Shown here piece after piece: positions 8,290 through 16,425 of a stretch of DNA of 64,000 bases. Every line of letters starts with the position of its first letter. Position 1 is the first letter of the stretch. The stretch is from Clostridiaceae bacterium (GTDB lineage: Bacteria > Bacillota > Clostridia > Peptostreptococcales > Natronincolaceae): NCBI GenBank assembly GCA_018432235.1, contig JAHDLO010000012.1, forward strand, positions 33,461 to 97,460, in the 5' to 3' direction. Under the pieces are notes generated by a model that saw nothing but the letters and a program-made list of their open reading frames with translations, made no database searches and was not told the DNA's origin. The position numbers and the translations under genes are program-made.

Positions 8290-8334
8290 ATGGCTTATAG
8301 ATTTAGCTTTTCTCATATTAGATTAAGAGGGTAA
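8290..8334 (+). CDS. Leader peptide 2 with RLR motif (MAYRFSFSHIRLRG)
   Basis: A 14-residue ORF with GGAGG seven bases before its ATG. It ends HIRLRG-stop. An almost identical ending is found in the leader ORF before the MFS gene at 9752. RLR is the core of known macrolide-stalling peptides (ErmDL and the MsrA/Mef-type leaders). The stop codon overlaps the foot of a hairpin that the two leaders share, so a ribosome halted on RLR would cover it. A role as an antibiotic sensor for hflX is inferred. Confidence 0.75.
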   Translation: MAYRFSFSHIRLRG

Positions 8335-8424
8335 GGCACGGTTCGTGACGTAGCCTTTTCAAATACTTTGATATGGAATTTGTGAAATCATGACTCCGTG
8401 CTATTTAAAAATATAAAAATAGCA
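8333..8424 (+). promoter_or_regulatory. Attenuator/translation switch before hflX (copy 1)
   Basis: Stem A: AAGGC-ACG (8333-8340) with CGT-A-GCCTT (8349-8357). Stem B: TGCTATTT (8399-8406) with AAATAGCA (8417-8424), ending six bases before the hflX ribosome site. GGCACGG (8335-8341) can instead pair with CCGTGCT (8396-8402), so stem A and stem B compete with a long-range form. The same elements in the same order occur before the MFS gene at 9795-9886. Confidence 0.6.
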
Positions 8425-8444
8425 ATTAATAGGAGTGAATGTGA

Positions 8445-9713
8445 ATGATGATGAAGCAAAAACAAAGAGTGCTTTTAGTTGGAGTAAATATAAATAATCA
8501 ACCTAATTTTATAGGGTCGATGGAGGAACTAAAAAAGCTGGCAATTGCTTGTGAGTTGGAGGTTGTCGGTCAGGTAGAGCAGAATTTAAAGGCTGTCAAC
8601 CCGGCATATTATATTGGATCAGGCAAAGTTGATGAAGTCAGGAGCTTAACTGAAGAAAGGAAAGCAGAGGTTGTAATATTTGACAATGAGCTTTCTCCAT
8701 CCCAGCTGCGAAATCTTGAAGATGCATTAGAGAGAGATGTTATGGATCGAACCATGCTTATTCTGGTAATATTCGCAAAGAGAGCTAAAACAAGAGAGGC
8801 TAAGCTTCAAGTTGAAGTAGCTCGTCTTCAATATATGTTGCCGAGACTCATAGGTTCAAATGAAGATTTGGGCAGACAAAGCGGAGGAGTAGGTACTAAG
8901 AATAGAGGAACCGGCGAGAAAAAATTAGAACTTGAACGTAGAAGAATTGAAGCAAAAATTGCGGAGTTGAATAAAGAGCTGGAGCTGCTTGTGAATGAAC
9001 GTCAAACACAGCGTAGAAAAAGAACTAAAGCAGAGCTGCCGGCAGTTGCACTGGTTGGCTATACAAACGCAGGTAAATCAACGGTTATGAATGCCATGGT
9101 TGAGCTTTTTCAAAAAACTGACTTAAAAAAAGTGTTTGAAAAAGATATGCTTTTTGCAACTCTTGAAAACTCAGTGAGGAATATCAGCTTGCCGGGTAAT
9201 AAAGTCTTTCTTTTATCTGATACGGTTGGCTTTATCCGCAAGTTACCCCATGGCTTGGTCAAGGCCTTCCGGTCGACGTTGGAGGAAGTACGGGACGCAG
9301 ATTTATTGCTGCACGTGATCGATGTCTCAAATGAAAATTATAAACAGCAGATGGAGATAACCGAAGAAACATTGAAACAAATAGGAGCAGAAGGGATACC
9401 AACCATCCAGGTTTACAATAAAGCTGAACTGACTGGAATGACAGTGCCAAGGGTGGAAAATGATAATATATTTATTTCTGCTAAGAATAGAATAGGGCTT
9501 GATGAACTGATACAACTCATTAGTGCAAGGGTGTTTAAGCAATACGTTGAGTGTAAGCTGCTCATTCCCTACGATCAGGGTAAAATAGCAGCGTATTTTA
9601 ATGAAAATGCAAATGTGAAATCGGAAAGTTACGAAAATGATGGGATTCTGTTAATTGTAGAATGCAGAGAGAGTGATTATAAGCGATATCAGCAGTTTGT
9701 CATTAAAGAGTAA
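8445..9713 (+). CDS. hflX: HflX-family ribosome-associated GTPase
   Basis: A 422-residue GTPase with an N-terminal HflX domain (about 1-180, including the GTKNRGTGEKKLELERRRI linker) and a G domain with GYTNAGKST (near residue 204), DTVGFI and NKAE in place of the usual NKxD. A short C-terminal domain follows. HflX binds 50S and splits stalled 70S ribosomes. A paralogue, HflXr, gives resistance to macrolides and lincosamides in Listeria and is itself attenuated by a leader. The 500-base leader with Arg-X-Arg ORFs and the downstream Mef-like pump make a resistance role likely here. The start is the first of three consecutive ATG codons, after AGGAG. Confidence 0.9.
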   Translation: MMMKQKQRVLLVGVNINNQPNFIGSMEELKKLAIACELEVVGQVEQNLKAVNPAYYIGSGKVDEVRSLTEERKAEVVIFDNELSPSQLRNLEDALERDVMDRTMLILVIFAKRAKTREAKLQVEVARLQYMLPRLIGSNEDLGRQSGGVGTKNRGTGEKKLELERRRIEAKIAELNKELELLVNERQTQRRKRTKAELPAVALVGYTNAGKSTVMNAMVELFQKTDLKKVFEKDMLFATLENSVRNISLPGNKVFLLSDTVGFIRKLPHGLVKAFRSTLEEVRDADLLLHVIDVSNENYKQQMEITEETLKQIGAEGIPTIQVYNKAELTGMTVPRVENDNIFISAKNRIGLDELIQLISARVFKQYVECKLLIPYDQGKIAAYFNENANVKSESYENDGILLIVECRESDYKRYQQFVIKE

Positions 9714-9751
9714 AACTTAATCTACTAAATACGTTTAAGGAGGAAAGAGAC

Positions 9752-9796
9752 ATGATTTTCAAATGTGGTATTTGTCATATTCGATTAAGAGGGTAA
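9752..9796 (+). CDS. Leader peptide 3 with RLR motif (MIFKCGICHIRLRG)
   Basis: A 14-residue ORF with AAGGAGG eight bases upstream, between hflX and the MFS gene. The last six residues HIRLRG and the following nucleotides are nearly the same as in the leader at 8290, while the N-terminal half differs. Selection on the RLR ending and the hairpin is therefore likely. It would sense the same ribosome-binding drug class and release the MFS ribosome site. Confidence 0.75.
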   Translation: MIFKCGICHIRLRG

Positions 9797-9886
9797 GGCG
9801 CGGTTTGTGGCGTAGCCTTTCCAAAGTGCATAACTTGATGAGAAAGTCGTAGTCATTATCCGTGCTATTAAGCTTTGAAAAATAGC
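9795..9886 (+). promoter_or_regulatory. Attenuator/translation switch before MFS gene (copy 2)
   Basis: Stem A: AAGGC-GCG (9795-9802) with CGT-A-GCCTT (9811-9819). Relative to copy 1 an A-U pair has become G-U, so pairing is kept. CCGTGCTATT recurs at 9860-9869, and GCTATT pairs with AATAGC (9881-9886) just before the AAAGGAG site. Confidence 0.6.
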
Positions 9887-9905
9887 GTATTAAAGGAGAA
9901 TGATT

Positions 9906-11129
9906 ATGGATAGTACAATTAATAAAAGTTGGAAAAAGGTATTTTATATTATTTCAGCAGGACAGGCGTTTTCATTGCTGGGAAGTTCGATGGTGCAGTT
10001 TGCAATTATTTGGTGGTTGACCGTTAAAACGAATTCTGCCTTAGTGCTGTCAGCAGCATCGATAGCAGGATTTCTACCACAGGCAATATTTGGACCCTTT
10101 ATAGGGGCGCTGGTTGATAGATACAGCAGGAAGACGATCATGATAATGGCAGATATTACGATAGCTGCAGCTACCTTGGTGTTGATTGCTTTCTTTTACA
10201 TGGGCGAGCCTTCCATATGGATCATATACCTGGTATTAGCTGTCAGGTCGTTGGGAAGTGCTTTTCATATACCTGCAATGCAAGCCTCTATTCCGCTACT
10301 TGTACCGGAAGAGAGCTTAACATCCGCTGCCGGAGTTACTCAGTTGATTCAGTCGGCATCTTATGCATTGGGGCCTGCGCTTGCTGCATTCATGCTGGGG
10401 TTGCTTTCAATTGAGCACTTGATGATGATCGATGTAGCAGGGGCTGCTATTGCAACAATTACGCTTTTCATTGTTGCGATACCAAACCCTGAGAGAAGCA
10501 CCGAGAACGCTGAAAATACCGGTATGTTAAAGGAAATTTCCCATGGAATCAAAGCTTTAACCGGTTATAAGGGATTATTCTACCTTACTGTGATTTCATC
10601 GCTTTATACGATTATATATATTCCGGTAGGTTCCTTATTTCCATTGATGGTTAGAAGGCATTTCCAAGGAGGCGCTTTTCATGCCAGTGCCGTTGAAGTT
10701 GCCTTTGCCGCGGGAATGATAGGCGGTTCTATAGTTCTTGGGGTTGTAGGTGATAAGCTTAAAAAAACAACTGCAATTAGTATATCTATATGCATGATGG
10801 GAATTGCTCTGATATTTTCAGGGGTGCTGCCGGGGTCCGGCTTTATAGCTTTTGCTGGACTGTCTGCTGTAATGGGATTGAGTGCACCTATGTTTTCCGG
10901 TGCATACATGGCTTTGATTCAAAGTAAAATTGATCCGGGTGTATTAGGAAGAGTCATGGGGGTTATAAATAGTATGATGCTGGTTGCTACACCTTTAGGA
11001 TTATTAATTGCAGGGCCGGGAGCAGAATTACTGGGTGTATCAAAGTGGTTTTTGCTGTCTGGCGTATTGATAGGGGTCCTGGGTTTGTTGAGCTTTTCAA
11101 TCCATTCGATAAAATCAATAGAGGTTTAG
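9906..11129 (+). CDS. MFS drug efflux transporter, Mef/macrolide-type
   Basis: Proton-driven exporter of 407 residues with about 12 membrane segments. The first helix GQAFSLLGSSMVQFAIIWWL closely resembles macrolide efflux proteins of the Mef family, and the loop GALVDRYSRKTIM matches MFS motif A. ATG 9906 is preferred over the ATG at 9900 because AAAGGAG lies eight bases before it. It follows hflX by 190 bases with no terminator between, so both are likely on one transcript, with an extra RLR leader switch for this gene. Substrate specificity is inferred from similarity and from the leader. Confidence 0.88.
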   Translation: MDSTINKSWKKVFYIISAGQAFSLLGSSMVQFAIIWWLTVKTNSALVLSAASIAGFLPQAIFGPFIGALVDRYSRKTIMIMADITIAAATLVLIAFFYMGEPSIWIIYLVLAVRSLGSAFHIPAMQASIPLLVPEESLTSAAGVTQLIQSASYALGPALAAFMLGLLSIEHLMMIDVAGAAIATITLFIVAIPNPERSTENAENTGMLKEISHGIKALTGYKGLFYLTVISSLYTIIYIPVGSLFPLMVRRHFQGGAFHASAVEVAFAAGMIGGSIVLGVVGDKLKKTTAISISICMMGIALIFSGVLPGSGFIAFAGLSAVMGLSAPMFSGAYMALIQSKIDPGVLGRVMGVINSMMLVATPLGLLIAGPGAELLGVSKWFLLSGVLIGVLGLLSFSIHSIKSIEV

Positions 11130-11133
11130 TCCT

Positions 11134-11168
11134 AAGGGAAGTCAGCGATGATGCCGGCTTCCCTTTTT
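11134..11168 (+). terminator. Intrinsic terminator after MFS gene
   Basis: AAGGGAAG near 11134 pairs with CTTCCCTT near 11158, followed by a T run. It ends the hflX-MFS operon. Confidence 0.75.
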
Positions 11169-11170
11169 TA

Positions 11171-11190
11171 AACAAAGCGTCCCCTTGGCA
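11171..11190. repeat. Half copy of the palindromic repeat
   Basis: AACAAAGCGTCCCCTTGGCA, identical to the right arm of the element at 6306-6370, sits directly after the terminator. Confidence 0.75.
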
Positions 11191-11221
11191 TATATTTTTG
11201 ACAAAAAATAGCATTACCCTC

Positions 11222-11252
11222 TTGACTCTTCCTTTGGGTAAGCCTTTATACT
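11222..11252 (+). promoter_or_regulatory. MerR-type promoter (19-base spacer)
   Basis: TTGACT (11222-11227), a 19-base spacer containing the imperfect dyad CTTCCTTTGGGTAAG, and TATACT (11247-11252). The elongated spacer is the hallmark of promoters activated by MerR proteins. A MerR gene starts at 11300, so it is probably self-regulated. The promoter at 49376 has a closely similar sequence. Confidence 0.7.
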
Positions 11253-11299
11253 AAGTTTATACCCGATGACCTAAAAAATAAGAAAAGAGGTTGAAACAA

Positions 11300-12280
11300 A
11301 TGAGCAATCTAATCAAAATCAAAGATGTGTCGAGTAAATATGACATTACAGCACGTACACTGCGTTATTATGAGGACATGGGATTGCTGTCTAGCATCCG
11401 AAGTGATGACTACGCATACAGAATGTATGATGAAAAAGCTGTCAGACGGCTTGAGCAAATACTCATTTTACGCAAGCTTAATATCAGCATAAAAGACATT
11501 CAACGTGTTTTTAACACTTCTGGTTCTGATGTAGTTTTAGAGGTGCTGGGAAAAAAAGTACAGAACATAGACGACGAGGTTGCACTTTTGCATGAGCTGA
11601 AGGAAATCGTGCTGGATTTTATACACGAAATCGAACAAGTGAATTTTTCAGACAACTCCGACATAAAACTGCTGTATAACAAGGCTAAAGAGATTGAAAC
11701 ACAATTGATAAGCATAGACTATATCGGCAAGCCCTCCAATATAAACCGTTTGATTGAAATAACGGAAAAATTAGATAAAAAAATCCCTGATATAATGGTC
11801 GTCAGGATACCGGCATTTAGAGCGGTGACAGTTGGCGAGCAATCATGGGAGGATATGTTCAAAAACGGCGGATACATGTATCAATTGTGGCAGTATGTGG
11901 ATTTGTACAAAAATGTGATTTTTGACTGTTTTGATTTTTTGCTGTCTAAAAATGACAAAGCTGAATGGATATGCGCTGTTAAAGATGGTGTTTCCAATGC
12001 GGATATAAGCCCTTTTAAATTATTCGATTTTCAGGGAGGCTTATACGCTATGGCAGTCAGTATTGACGAAGATAACGAGAGTTTATATAAAGTGGAAGAT
12101 AAAGTTCGCCGATGGATTGAAAACACAAATTTTGAGCTTGACCAAGGCCGCAATGTCATGTTCAATATGCCTTATTTATATGAAGATGGAAGGGATATTG
12201 CCTATAAAGACATAGAAAAGGGATTGGGCTATAAACAAATGCAAAGATATTTTCCTATAAAGCTGAAAGAGGATATTTAA
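11300..12280 (+). CDS. MerR family regulator with large C-terminal effector domain
   Basis: DNA-binding protein of 326 residues. The winged helix at residues 1-70 contains YDITARTLRYYEDMGLL. A coiled-coil follows (about 75-140), then a C-terminal GyrI-like ligand domain (about 160-320). Such BmrR-like proteins activate efflux genes on binding hydrophobic ligands. The ATG at 11300 has AAAAGAGG nine bases upstream; an in-frame TTG at 11291 is less likely. The genes it once controlled may be those whose fragments follow, or the MFS pump upstream. Confidence 0.85.
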   Translation: MSNLIKIKDVSSKYDITARTLRYYEDMGLLSSIRSDDYAYRMYDEKAVRRLEQILILRKLNISIKDIQRVFNTSGSDVVLEVLGKKVQNIDDEVALLHELKEIVLDFIHEIEQVNFSDNSDIKLLYNKAKEIETQLISIDYIGKPSNINRLIEITEKLDKKIPDIMVVRIPAFRAVTVGEQSWEDMFKNGGYMYQLWQYVDLYKNVIFDCFDFLLSKNDKAEWICAVKDGVSNADISPFKLFDFQGGLYAMAVSIDEDNESLYKVEDKVRRWIENTNFELDQGRNVMFNMPYLYEDGRDIAYKDIEKGLGYKQMQRYFPIKLKEDI

Positions 12281-12290
12281 GCACGCATGA

Positions 12291-12473
12291 GCGGTGATTC
12301 AGAAGCTCAGCCAGCACGATTCGTATAGTGTCGGGGAAGAAACGCTTGTACCCACGACAGAGAAAAACTATACGGTTGTCGGCATCTGCCAACGACCGGC
12401 AATTGAGGAGTATGTTGCACCCGGATACACTCTAATCACAACAGAGGATACAGCCGCAGCGGCAGAATGTTGA
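12291..12473 (+). pseudogene. Fragment of an FtsX-type ABC permease
   Basis: The frame reads AVIQKLSQHDSYS, then YTVVGICQRPAIEE and APGYTLITTEDTAAAAE before a stop. This resembles the extracytoplasmic core of FtsX/MacB-like permeases (YTVVGICxRP, PGYTLIT). There is no start codon or ribosome site, and the membrane parts are gone. It begins just after the MerR stop. Confidence 0.55.
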
Positions 12474-12736
12474 TTCTGCGATAACGGTTTTCTTCTGGGA
12501 TGAGACAGGAAATTGGGATGGTACTGATACTTGGAACGGGATGATTAAAGATTCGGAATTACGAGGCACAGCCTACGCTAGTGACAGAACCGTACTATAA
12601 AATTTGGCATATGAGTCCAATAGACAGTATCCTATTAATTGGACTGCGGTAGATTAACGTAGCTTCAGAATCGCGTCATTCCGCCAAGGCCCTTATCAGG
12701 CTTTATGGAATAAAAATAAATCTATCCGCTCAACCT
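12474..12736. other. Non-coding or degenerate stretch
   Basis: A short open frame reads DSAITVFFWDETGNWDG and RGTAYASDRTVL, without a start codon or ribosome site. It may continue the preceding permease remnant after a frameshift or belong to another decayed gene. I do not recognise it. Confidence 0.35.
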
Positions 12737-12780
12737 AAACCCTCGATAGACGTTCATGGGAACATATCGAGGGTTTATTT
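12737..12780 (+). terminator. Terminator-like inverted repeat
   Basis: Perfect 12-base arms AAACCCTCGATA (12737-12748) and TATCGAGGGTTT (12764-12775), then ATTTC. It separates the remnant region from the PadR operon. Confidence 0.6.
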
Positions 12781-12904
12781 CTTTGCAATAGTCACATCGG
12801 AGAAAATGACGGCAAAAGAAGTCATCATCTTGTACATGAACCGGGATATTTCCAAGAAATTGCTCTGAGCTGGTTTTACTCAGTAATTCCAGAATGAATA
12901 GACA

Positions 12905-12940
12905 TTGACATTCAATGTACTGTGTGGTACGATGTATATT
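12905..12940 (+). promoter_or_regulatory. Promoter and dyad before PadR operon
   Basis: TTGACA (12905-12910), 17 bases, TACGAT (12928-12933). The spacer holds ATGTAC-N6-GTAC, flanked by TGACA and TGTCA. A PadR-type autorepressor could bind this dyad. Confidence 0.65.
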
Positions 12941-12967
12941 GTCAAAGCAAGAAGGGAGGAGATAACT

Positions 12968-13321
12968 ATGGAAAAAATAGAGTGGTTATCCCAATTGCGG
13001 AGGGGGATTTTAGAATTCAGTATATTACTGTTAATAAGCAAAAAAAGCATGTATGGCTACGATTTACTGGCATCTCTGAGCAAATGGGAAGTTCTGACTA
13101 CAACAGAAGGAACCGTATACCCCCTGTTACGCAGGCTTGAAAAAGATAAGTTGATCGTCTCAACATGGAGAGAATCTAACCCCGGCATACCACCAAGAAA
13201 ATACTACGATTTAACAGATGAAGGGAAACTTTTTTTAGAAATAATGAACGAGGAATGGAGCAATTTAACAACTGCTATTTCAATCATTAATAATGGGGAG
13301 GTGACGAACGATGACAAGTGA
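12968..13321 (+). CDS. PadR family transcriptional regulator
   Basis: Winged-helix regulator of 117 residues with the PadR pattern SKKSMYGYDLLASL, TEGTVYPLLRRLEKDKLI and the wing PRKYYDLTDEGK. The start is the ATG at 12968, seven bases after GGGAGGA; the frame opens earlier but without a ribosome site. It overlaps the HAAS-domain gene by 11 bases, the usual PadR/DUF1700 pairing in Firmicutes. It probably represses the operon up to about 15992 through the dyad at 12911-12940 and is relieved by membrane stress or a drug. Inducer unknown. Confidence 0.9.
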   Translation: MEKIEWLSQLRRGILEFSILLLISKKSMYGYDLLASLSKWEVLTTTEGTVYPLLRRLEKDKLIVSTWRESNPGIPPRKYYDLTDEGKLFLEIMNEEWSNLTTAISIINNGEVTNDDK

Positions 13322-13850
13322 AGTTGATAAATATTTGGGGAAAGTTTCGGCGAAGCTTAACAGATTGCCCGTTACTGAGAAAGAGGAAATTCTGAAAGAA
13401 ATCACAAACCATATTCATGAAGCTGTGAGCAGACAAGAGTCATTACAAAACGTTCTGGACAAATTAGGTTCACCATCAAAACTTGCCGGGTCATACACAG
13501 CTCTTTATGATCTGGAAAAAAGTCGTAGTAATCATGTTTTACATAACGTTTCATTTTTTCTTTCAACTGGGCTAACTAGTGTGATTGTCATTCCGCTTCT
13601 GTTTATACTGTCAATCCTATTTGCTATTGCGGCAGCGGTTTCATTAGTTATTTCTGTAGCAGGAATGTTTATGGATATACCGGGAGGGATTGTTCTTAAT
13701 TCCGCATCGTATACAGGGTTTTCACAATTGGTTGTAGCAATTATCAGCAGTGTGATTTTGAGTAGCTTTGCCCTACTGCTTTGGAAAGCATTAATTAAAT
13801 ATTTAATGTATGTTGCGAAGCGTCATCAAAGGATCAGGTTGAAAAAATAA
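13311..13850 (+). CDS. HAAS/DUF1700 domain membrane protein
   Basis: A 179-residue protein. The soluble helical HAAS domain is at residues 1-75 (YLGKVSAKLNRLPVTEKEEI, then QNVLDKLGSPSKLAGSY), followed by two or three membrane segments (about 80-165). HAAS proteins are encoded with PadR regulators and are thought to relay a signal between membrane and regulator; the mechanism is not established. It overlaps the PadR gene, and the ABC ATPase gene starts 58 bases downstream. Confidence 0.85.
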   Translation: MTSEVDKYLGKVSAKLNRLPVTEKEEILKEITNHIHEAVSRQESLQNVLDKLGSPSKLAGSYTALYDLEKSRSNHVLHNVSFFLSTGLTSVIVIPLLFILSILFAIAAAVSLVISVAGMFMDIPGGIVLNSASYTGFSQLVVAIISSVILSSFALLLWKALIKYLMYVAKRHQRIRLKK

Positions 13851-13908
13851 TAATGGTATTTATTTACCTTTTAGGGATTACCCTACTCTATAGGGAAGGA
13901 GCTACTGT

Positions 13909-14823
13909 ATGGACTATGTGTTAAAAACCAAACACTTAACAAAAAGATTCAAAGATGTCAAGGTAGTAAATGAAGTTAGTATGAGTGTAAAAAAAGGTGA
14001 TATTTATGGGTTTATCGGAAAAAATGGAGCGGGTAAAAGTTCCTTCATGAAAATGATATGCGGTATGTTTATTCCAAGTAGCGGCGATATTGAATTATTT
14101 GGAAATGCTGATTTAGTTAGAGGAAGAAAAAAAATAGGTTCTATAATAGAGACTCCGGCGTTCTATCCCACCATGACGGCAGAAGAAAACTTAAGATACT
14201 ATAGTATAATAAATGGACATAAAAACAATGTGAAAACAAGTGAAATATTAGATTTTGTGGGTTTGACCGGATTTGGCGGTAAAAAAGTGATGGAGTTTTC
14301 ACTGGGTATGAAACAAAGACTTGCTATTGCCATTGCTTTTTCTAATAACGCTGAATTTTTGGTCTTAGACGAACCTGTTAATGGCCTTGACCCTACTGGG
14401 ATAAAAGAAATAAGGGAACTATTATTAAGACTTAATAGTGAAAAAGAAATTACAATTTTAATATCTTCCCATATATTAGGGGAATTATCAAAAATCGCCA
14501 CAAGATACGGTGTAATTGATAATGGAATTTTAGTTGATGAGTTTGATAATAACGAATTAGCCGAGCGTTGTAAAAAATATATAAAGATAGAAGTAAATGA
14601 TTTGATAAAAGCAAGTAATGTTTTGAGAGAACAAATGAATATTCAAAATTTTGAAATCTACAATCCCAATACGATTAAGGTATTTGATAATTTAGAGAAT
14701 GCAGCATTGATTAATAGAAATATGGTTCTTCATGATGTTATTGTAAGCTCTATCTTTATTCAAGGTATGGATTTGGAAGATTATTTTGTTCATTTGATGG
14801 GAGGGGTAAAGTGTATAACCTAA
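13909..14823 (+). CDS. ABC exporter ATP-binding protein (BcrA-like)
   Basis: ATPase of 304 residues. Walker A is GKNGAGKSS, the signature is FSLGMKQR (the LSxGQ equivalent as in BcrA-like ATPases), Walker B is FLVLDEPVNGLDP, and the switch is ISSHILGEL. These variants are typical of ATPases in bacitracin/lantibiotic-type exporters with small ABC-2 permeases. Its stop lies 13 bases inside the downstream permease gene, so the two are coupled. Controlled by the PadR gene upstream; substrate probably a peptide or envelope-active drug, by inference. Confidence 0.88.
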   Translation: MDYVLKTKHLTKRFKDVKVVNEVSMSVKKGDIYGFIGKNGAGKSSFMKMICGMFIPSSGDIELFGNADLVRGRKKIGSIIETPAFYPTMTAEENLRYYSIINGHKNNVKTSEILDFVGLTGFGGKKVMEFSLGMKQRLAIAIAFSNNAEFLVLDEPVNGLDPTGIKEIRELLLRLNSEKEITILISSHILGELSKIATRYGVIDNGILVDEFDNNELAERCKKYIKIEVNDLIKASNVLREQMNIQNFEIYNPNTIKVFDNLENAALINRNMVLHDVIVSSIFIQGMDLEDYFVHLMGGVKCIT

Positions 14824-15557
14824 TATGCGGTGAGAGATATAAACGCAACAAAAGCATTAGTAGCAAAGGTACCATGCTGCTATTTGTGATTGCGGGTATC
14901 ATTTATTTTATGCAATGCCGAAATTTCATATCTGGTTTTAGTGTGGCAGATATAGCTAATGATAATTTTATGAACGCCTTTGCTTATATGTTGGGGGATA
15001 TTTCATCATATGGAAATGAAATAATAAGCACAATTGTTATATTAGGGGCGATTACTGTATTCGGATTTTTGTCTGCAATTTGCATAGTCCCTGTCTATAC
15101 ATCAATATCTGTAACGGATGAATATGCGACAAGAAATATACAGCAGCTCTCTGGCAAAGGATTTAGCAGACATAAAATAGTGATAGCAAAATTTTTAGGG
15201 ATTTGTGAATTTATCATTCTGATGATTTTGATTATGACACTTATTAGTATGGCTGTGGCAGTTGGCATTACAGGTATGCGCAGTTTATTGGATTATAAAA
15301 TCATTGTTCTAATTTATTTGATTAAAGTAATTTCAATTAACATAGCGTTTATTTCACTTGCTTTATTCGGTTCCTTTTTAACAAAATATAGCGGAGCCGC
15401 AATGCCGGTGAATTTTATATTAATTATATGTTTATTTGGAGAAATGGCGAACGGATTATTTAGCAGAAATCTGTTAGTACCAATGCTGGTATATGTAGCC
15501 ATGATTATCATATTCCTTAGTGGTACTGTTTTTTTGTTTAATAGAAGTGATATATAA
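14811..15557 (+). CDS. ABC-2 family permease
   Basis: A 248-residue membrane protein with six hydrophobic segments, matching the compact BcrB/ABC-2 permeases that pair with BcrA-like ATPases. It starts 13 bases before the end of the ATPase gene with AGGGGTA just upstream, and 21 bases separate it from the next small gene. It would form the membrane channel of the PadR-controlled exporter. Confidence 0.82.
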   Translation: MYNLICGERYKRNKSISSKGTMLLFVIAGIIYFMQCRNFISGFSVADIANDNFMNAFAYMLGDISSYGNEIISTIVILGAITVFGFLSAICIVPVYTSISVTDEYATRNIQQLSGKGFSRHKIVIAKFLGICEFIILMILIMTLISMAVAVGITGMRSLLDYKIIVLIYLIKVISINIAFISLALFGSFLTKYSGAAMPVNFILIICLFGEMANGLFSRNLLVPMLVYVAMIIIFLSGTVFLFNRSDI

Positions 15558-15578
15558 TAAAAATCAGGAGGAATAATT

Positions 15579-15992
15579 ATGGATAAAAAAAAATGGGTAA
15601 TAGTAGCGGTAATCGTACTGTTAGTGATAATAGTTGTAGCTATTGAGTGGAAATCAAAAAATAATTTTGAAATAAGCGTAGATGCTATAGAACAGATTAT
15701 TGTGGTTGAGTCTGCCGACACCGTTAAAGTACAGGTGTCAAATGATGATATGGTGCATATTATATATTACGAGGGAGCCGGTTATAAATATGAAATAACT
15801 GAAGAAAATGGCGTCTTGAAGATAAAGGGAGACAATAAGACTGCAATTAAAATAGATATACAAAATTCCCCGCTGATTATAAAAATACCACAAGACTATG
15901 GCAAATATTTGGAAATAAATACAGAAAAGAGTGCATCTGTAAGTGAGGCTATTGATTTTGCGTCAATAAGTATCAATGACAATGAAGAATAA
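15579..15992 (+). CDS. DUF4097-like protein, probably truncated
   Basis: A 137-residue protein. An N-terminal membrane anchor (about 5-24) is followed by a beta-strand-rich outer domain (DTVKVQVSNDDMVHIIYYEG, later PLIIKIPQDYGKYLEINT). This resembles the start of DUF4097 beta-solenoid proteins often found in PadR-HAAS operons, but those are usually about twice this length. The reading frame ends at SINDNEE, and a partial palindromic repeat occurs 90 bases later, so loss of the C-terminal part is likely. GGAGG precedes the ATG. Function unknown. Confidence 0.6.
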   Translation: MDKKKWVIVAVIVLLVIIVVAIEWKSKNNFEISVDAIEQIIVVESADTVKVQVSNDDMVHIIYYEGAGYKYEITEENGVLKIKGDNKTAIKIDIQNSPLIIKIPQDYGKYLEINTEKSASVSEAIDFASISINDNEE

Positions 15993-16080
15993 AAATGGTA
16001 AACTTCGGGCCAAGGAGCTGCTGGCAAAACCTATTATTAAGCCCTCTTATGTTATAAAATCGCTCGGTACAAGGGGGTAC

Positions 16081-16115
16081 AAGGGGACGCTTTGTTTGGC
16101 ACGTTTTGATCGGCG
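16081..16115. repeat. Half copy of the palindromic repeat
   Basis: AAGGGGACGCTTTGTTTGGC followed by ACGTTTTGATCGGCG, the left arm plus loop of the element at 6306. It is preceded by GTACAAGGGGGTACAAGG, so the outer end differs. It lies after the shortened DUF4097-like gene. Confidence 0.75.
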
Positions 16116-16170
16116 AATTAAATTCGATGGATAAAGGCCAGATTAATAATTTAGTTGAGGACATCATTTT

Positions 16171-16299
16171 ATGTACAAAGGTAGTATTTTTAGGATGTCC
16201 CATACCACATGGCGTATGGAGATTGCAGATGGATTTATTTTAAGAGGAATTGAGAATATACGATTGGAAAGAGGACTGTCTCAAAATGATTGGTAAATC
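16171..16299 (+). pseudogene. Small degenerate ORF ending in HTH-like residues
   Basis: A 42-codon frame from ATG 16171 reads MSHTTWRMEIADGF and ends IRLERGLSQNDW. The end resembles the first helices of an XRE regulator (IRxERGLSQ), but nothing follows because the frame stops inside the terminator. No ribosome site is visible. Probably a remnant or chance frame. Confidence 0.3.
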
Positions 16300-16319
16300 A
16301 TTTTGAGATAGTCCCTTTT
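16273..16319 (+). terminator. Strong intrinsic terminator
   Basis: A 19-base stem (16273-16291 with 16296-16314, one GU pair) with a GGTA loop, followed by TTTTT. It closes the PadR region and separates it from the minus-strand genes. Confidence 0.8.
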
Positions 16320-16425
16320 TCTTTGCTTGAGAGGAACCTGAATTAAAATGCACTTAAATACAGTTTTCATTATCGGTTAAGCATTATCTGGACAAAGAGC
16401 AAACTGATTTTGAAGACTATTTTTT

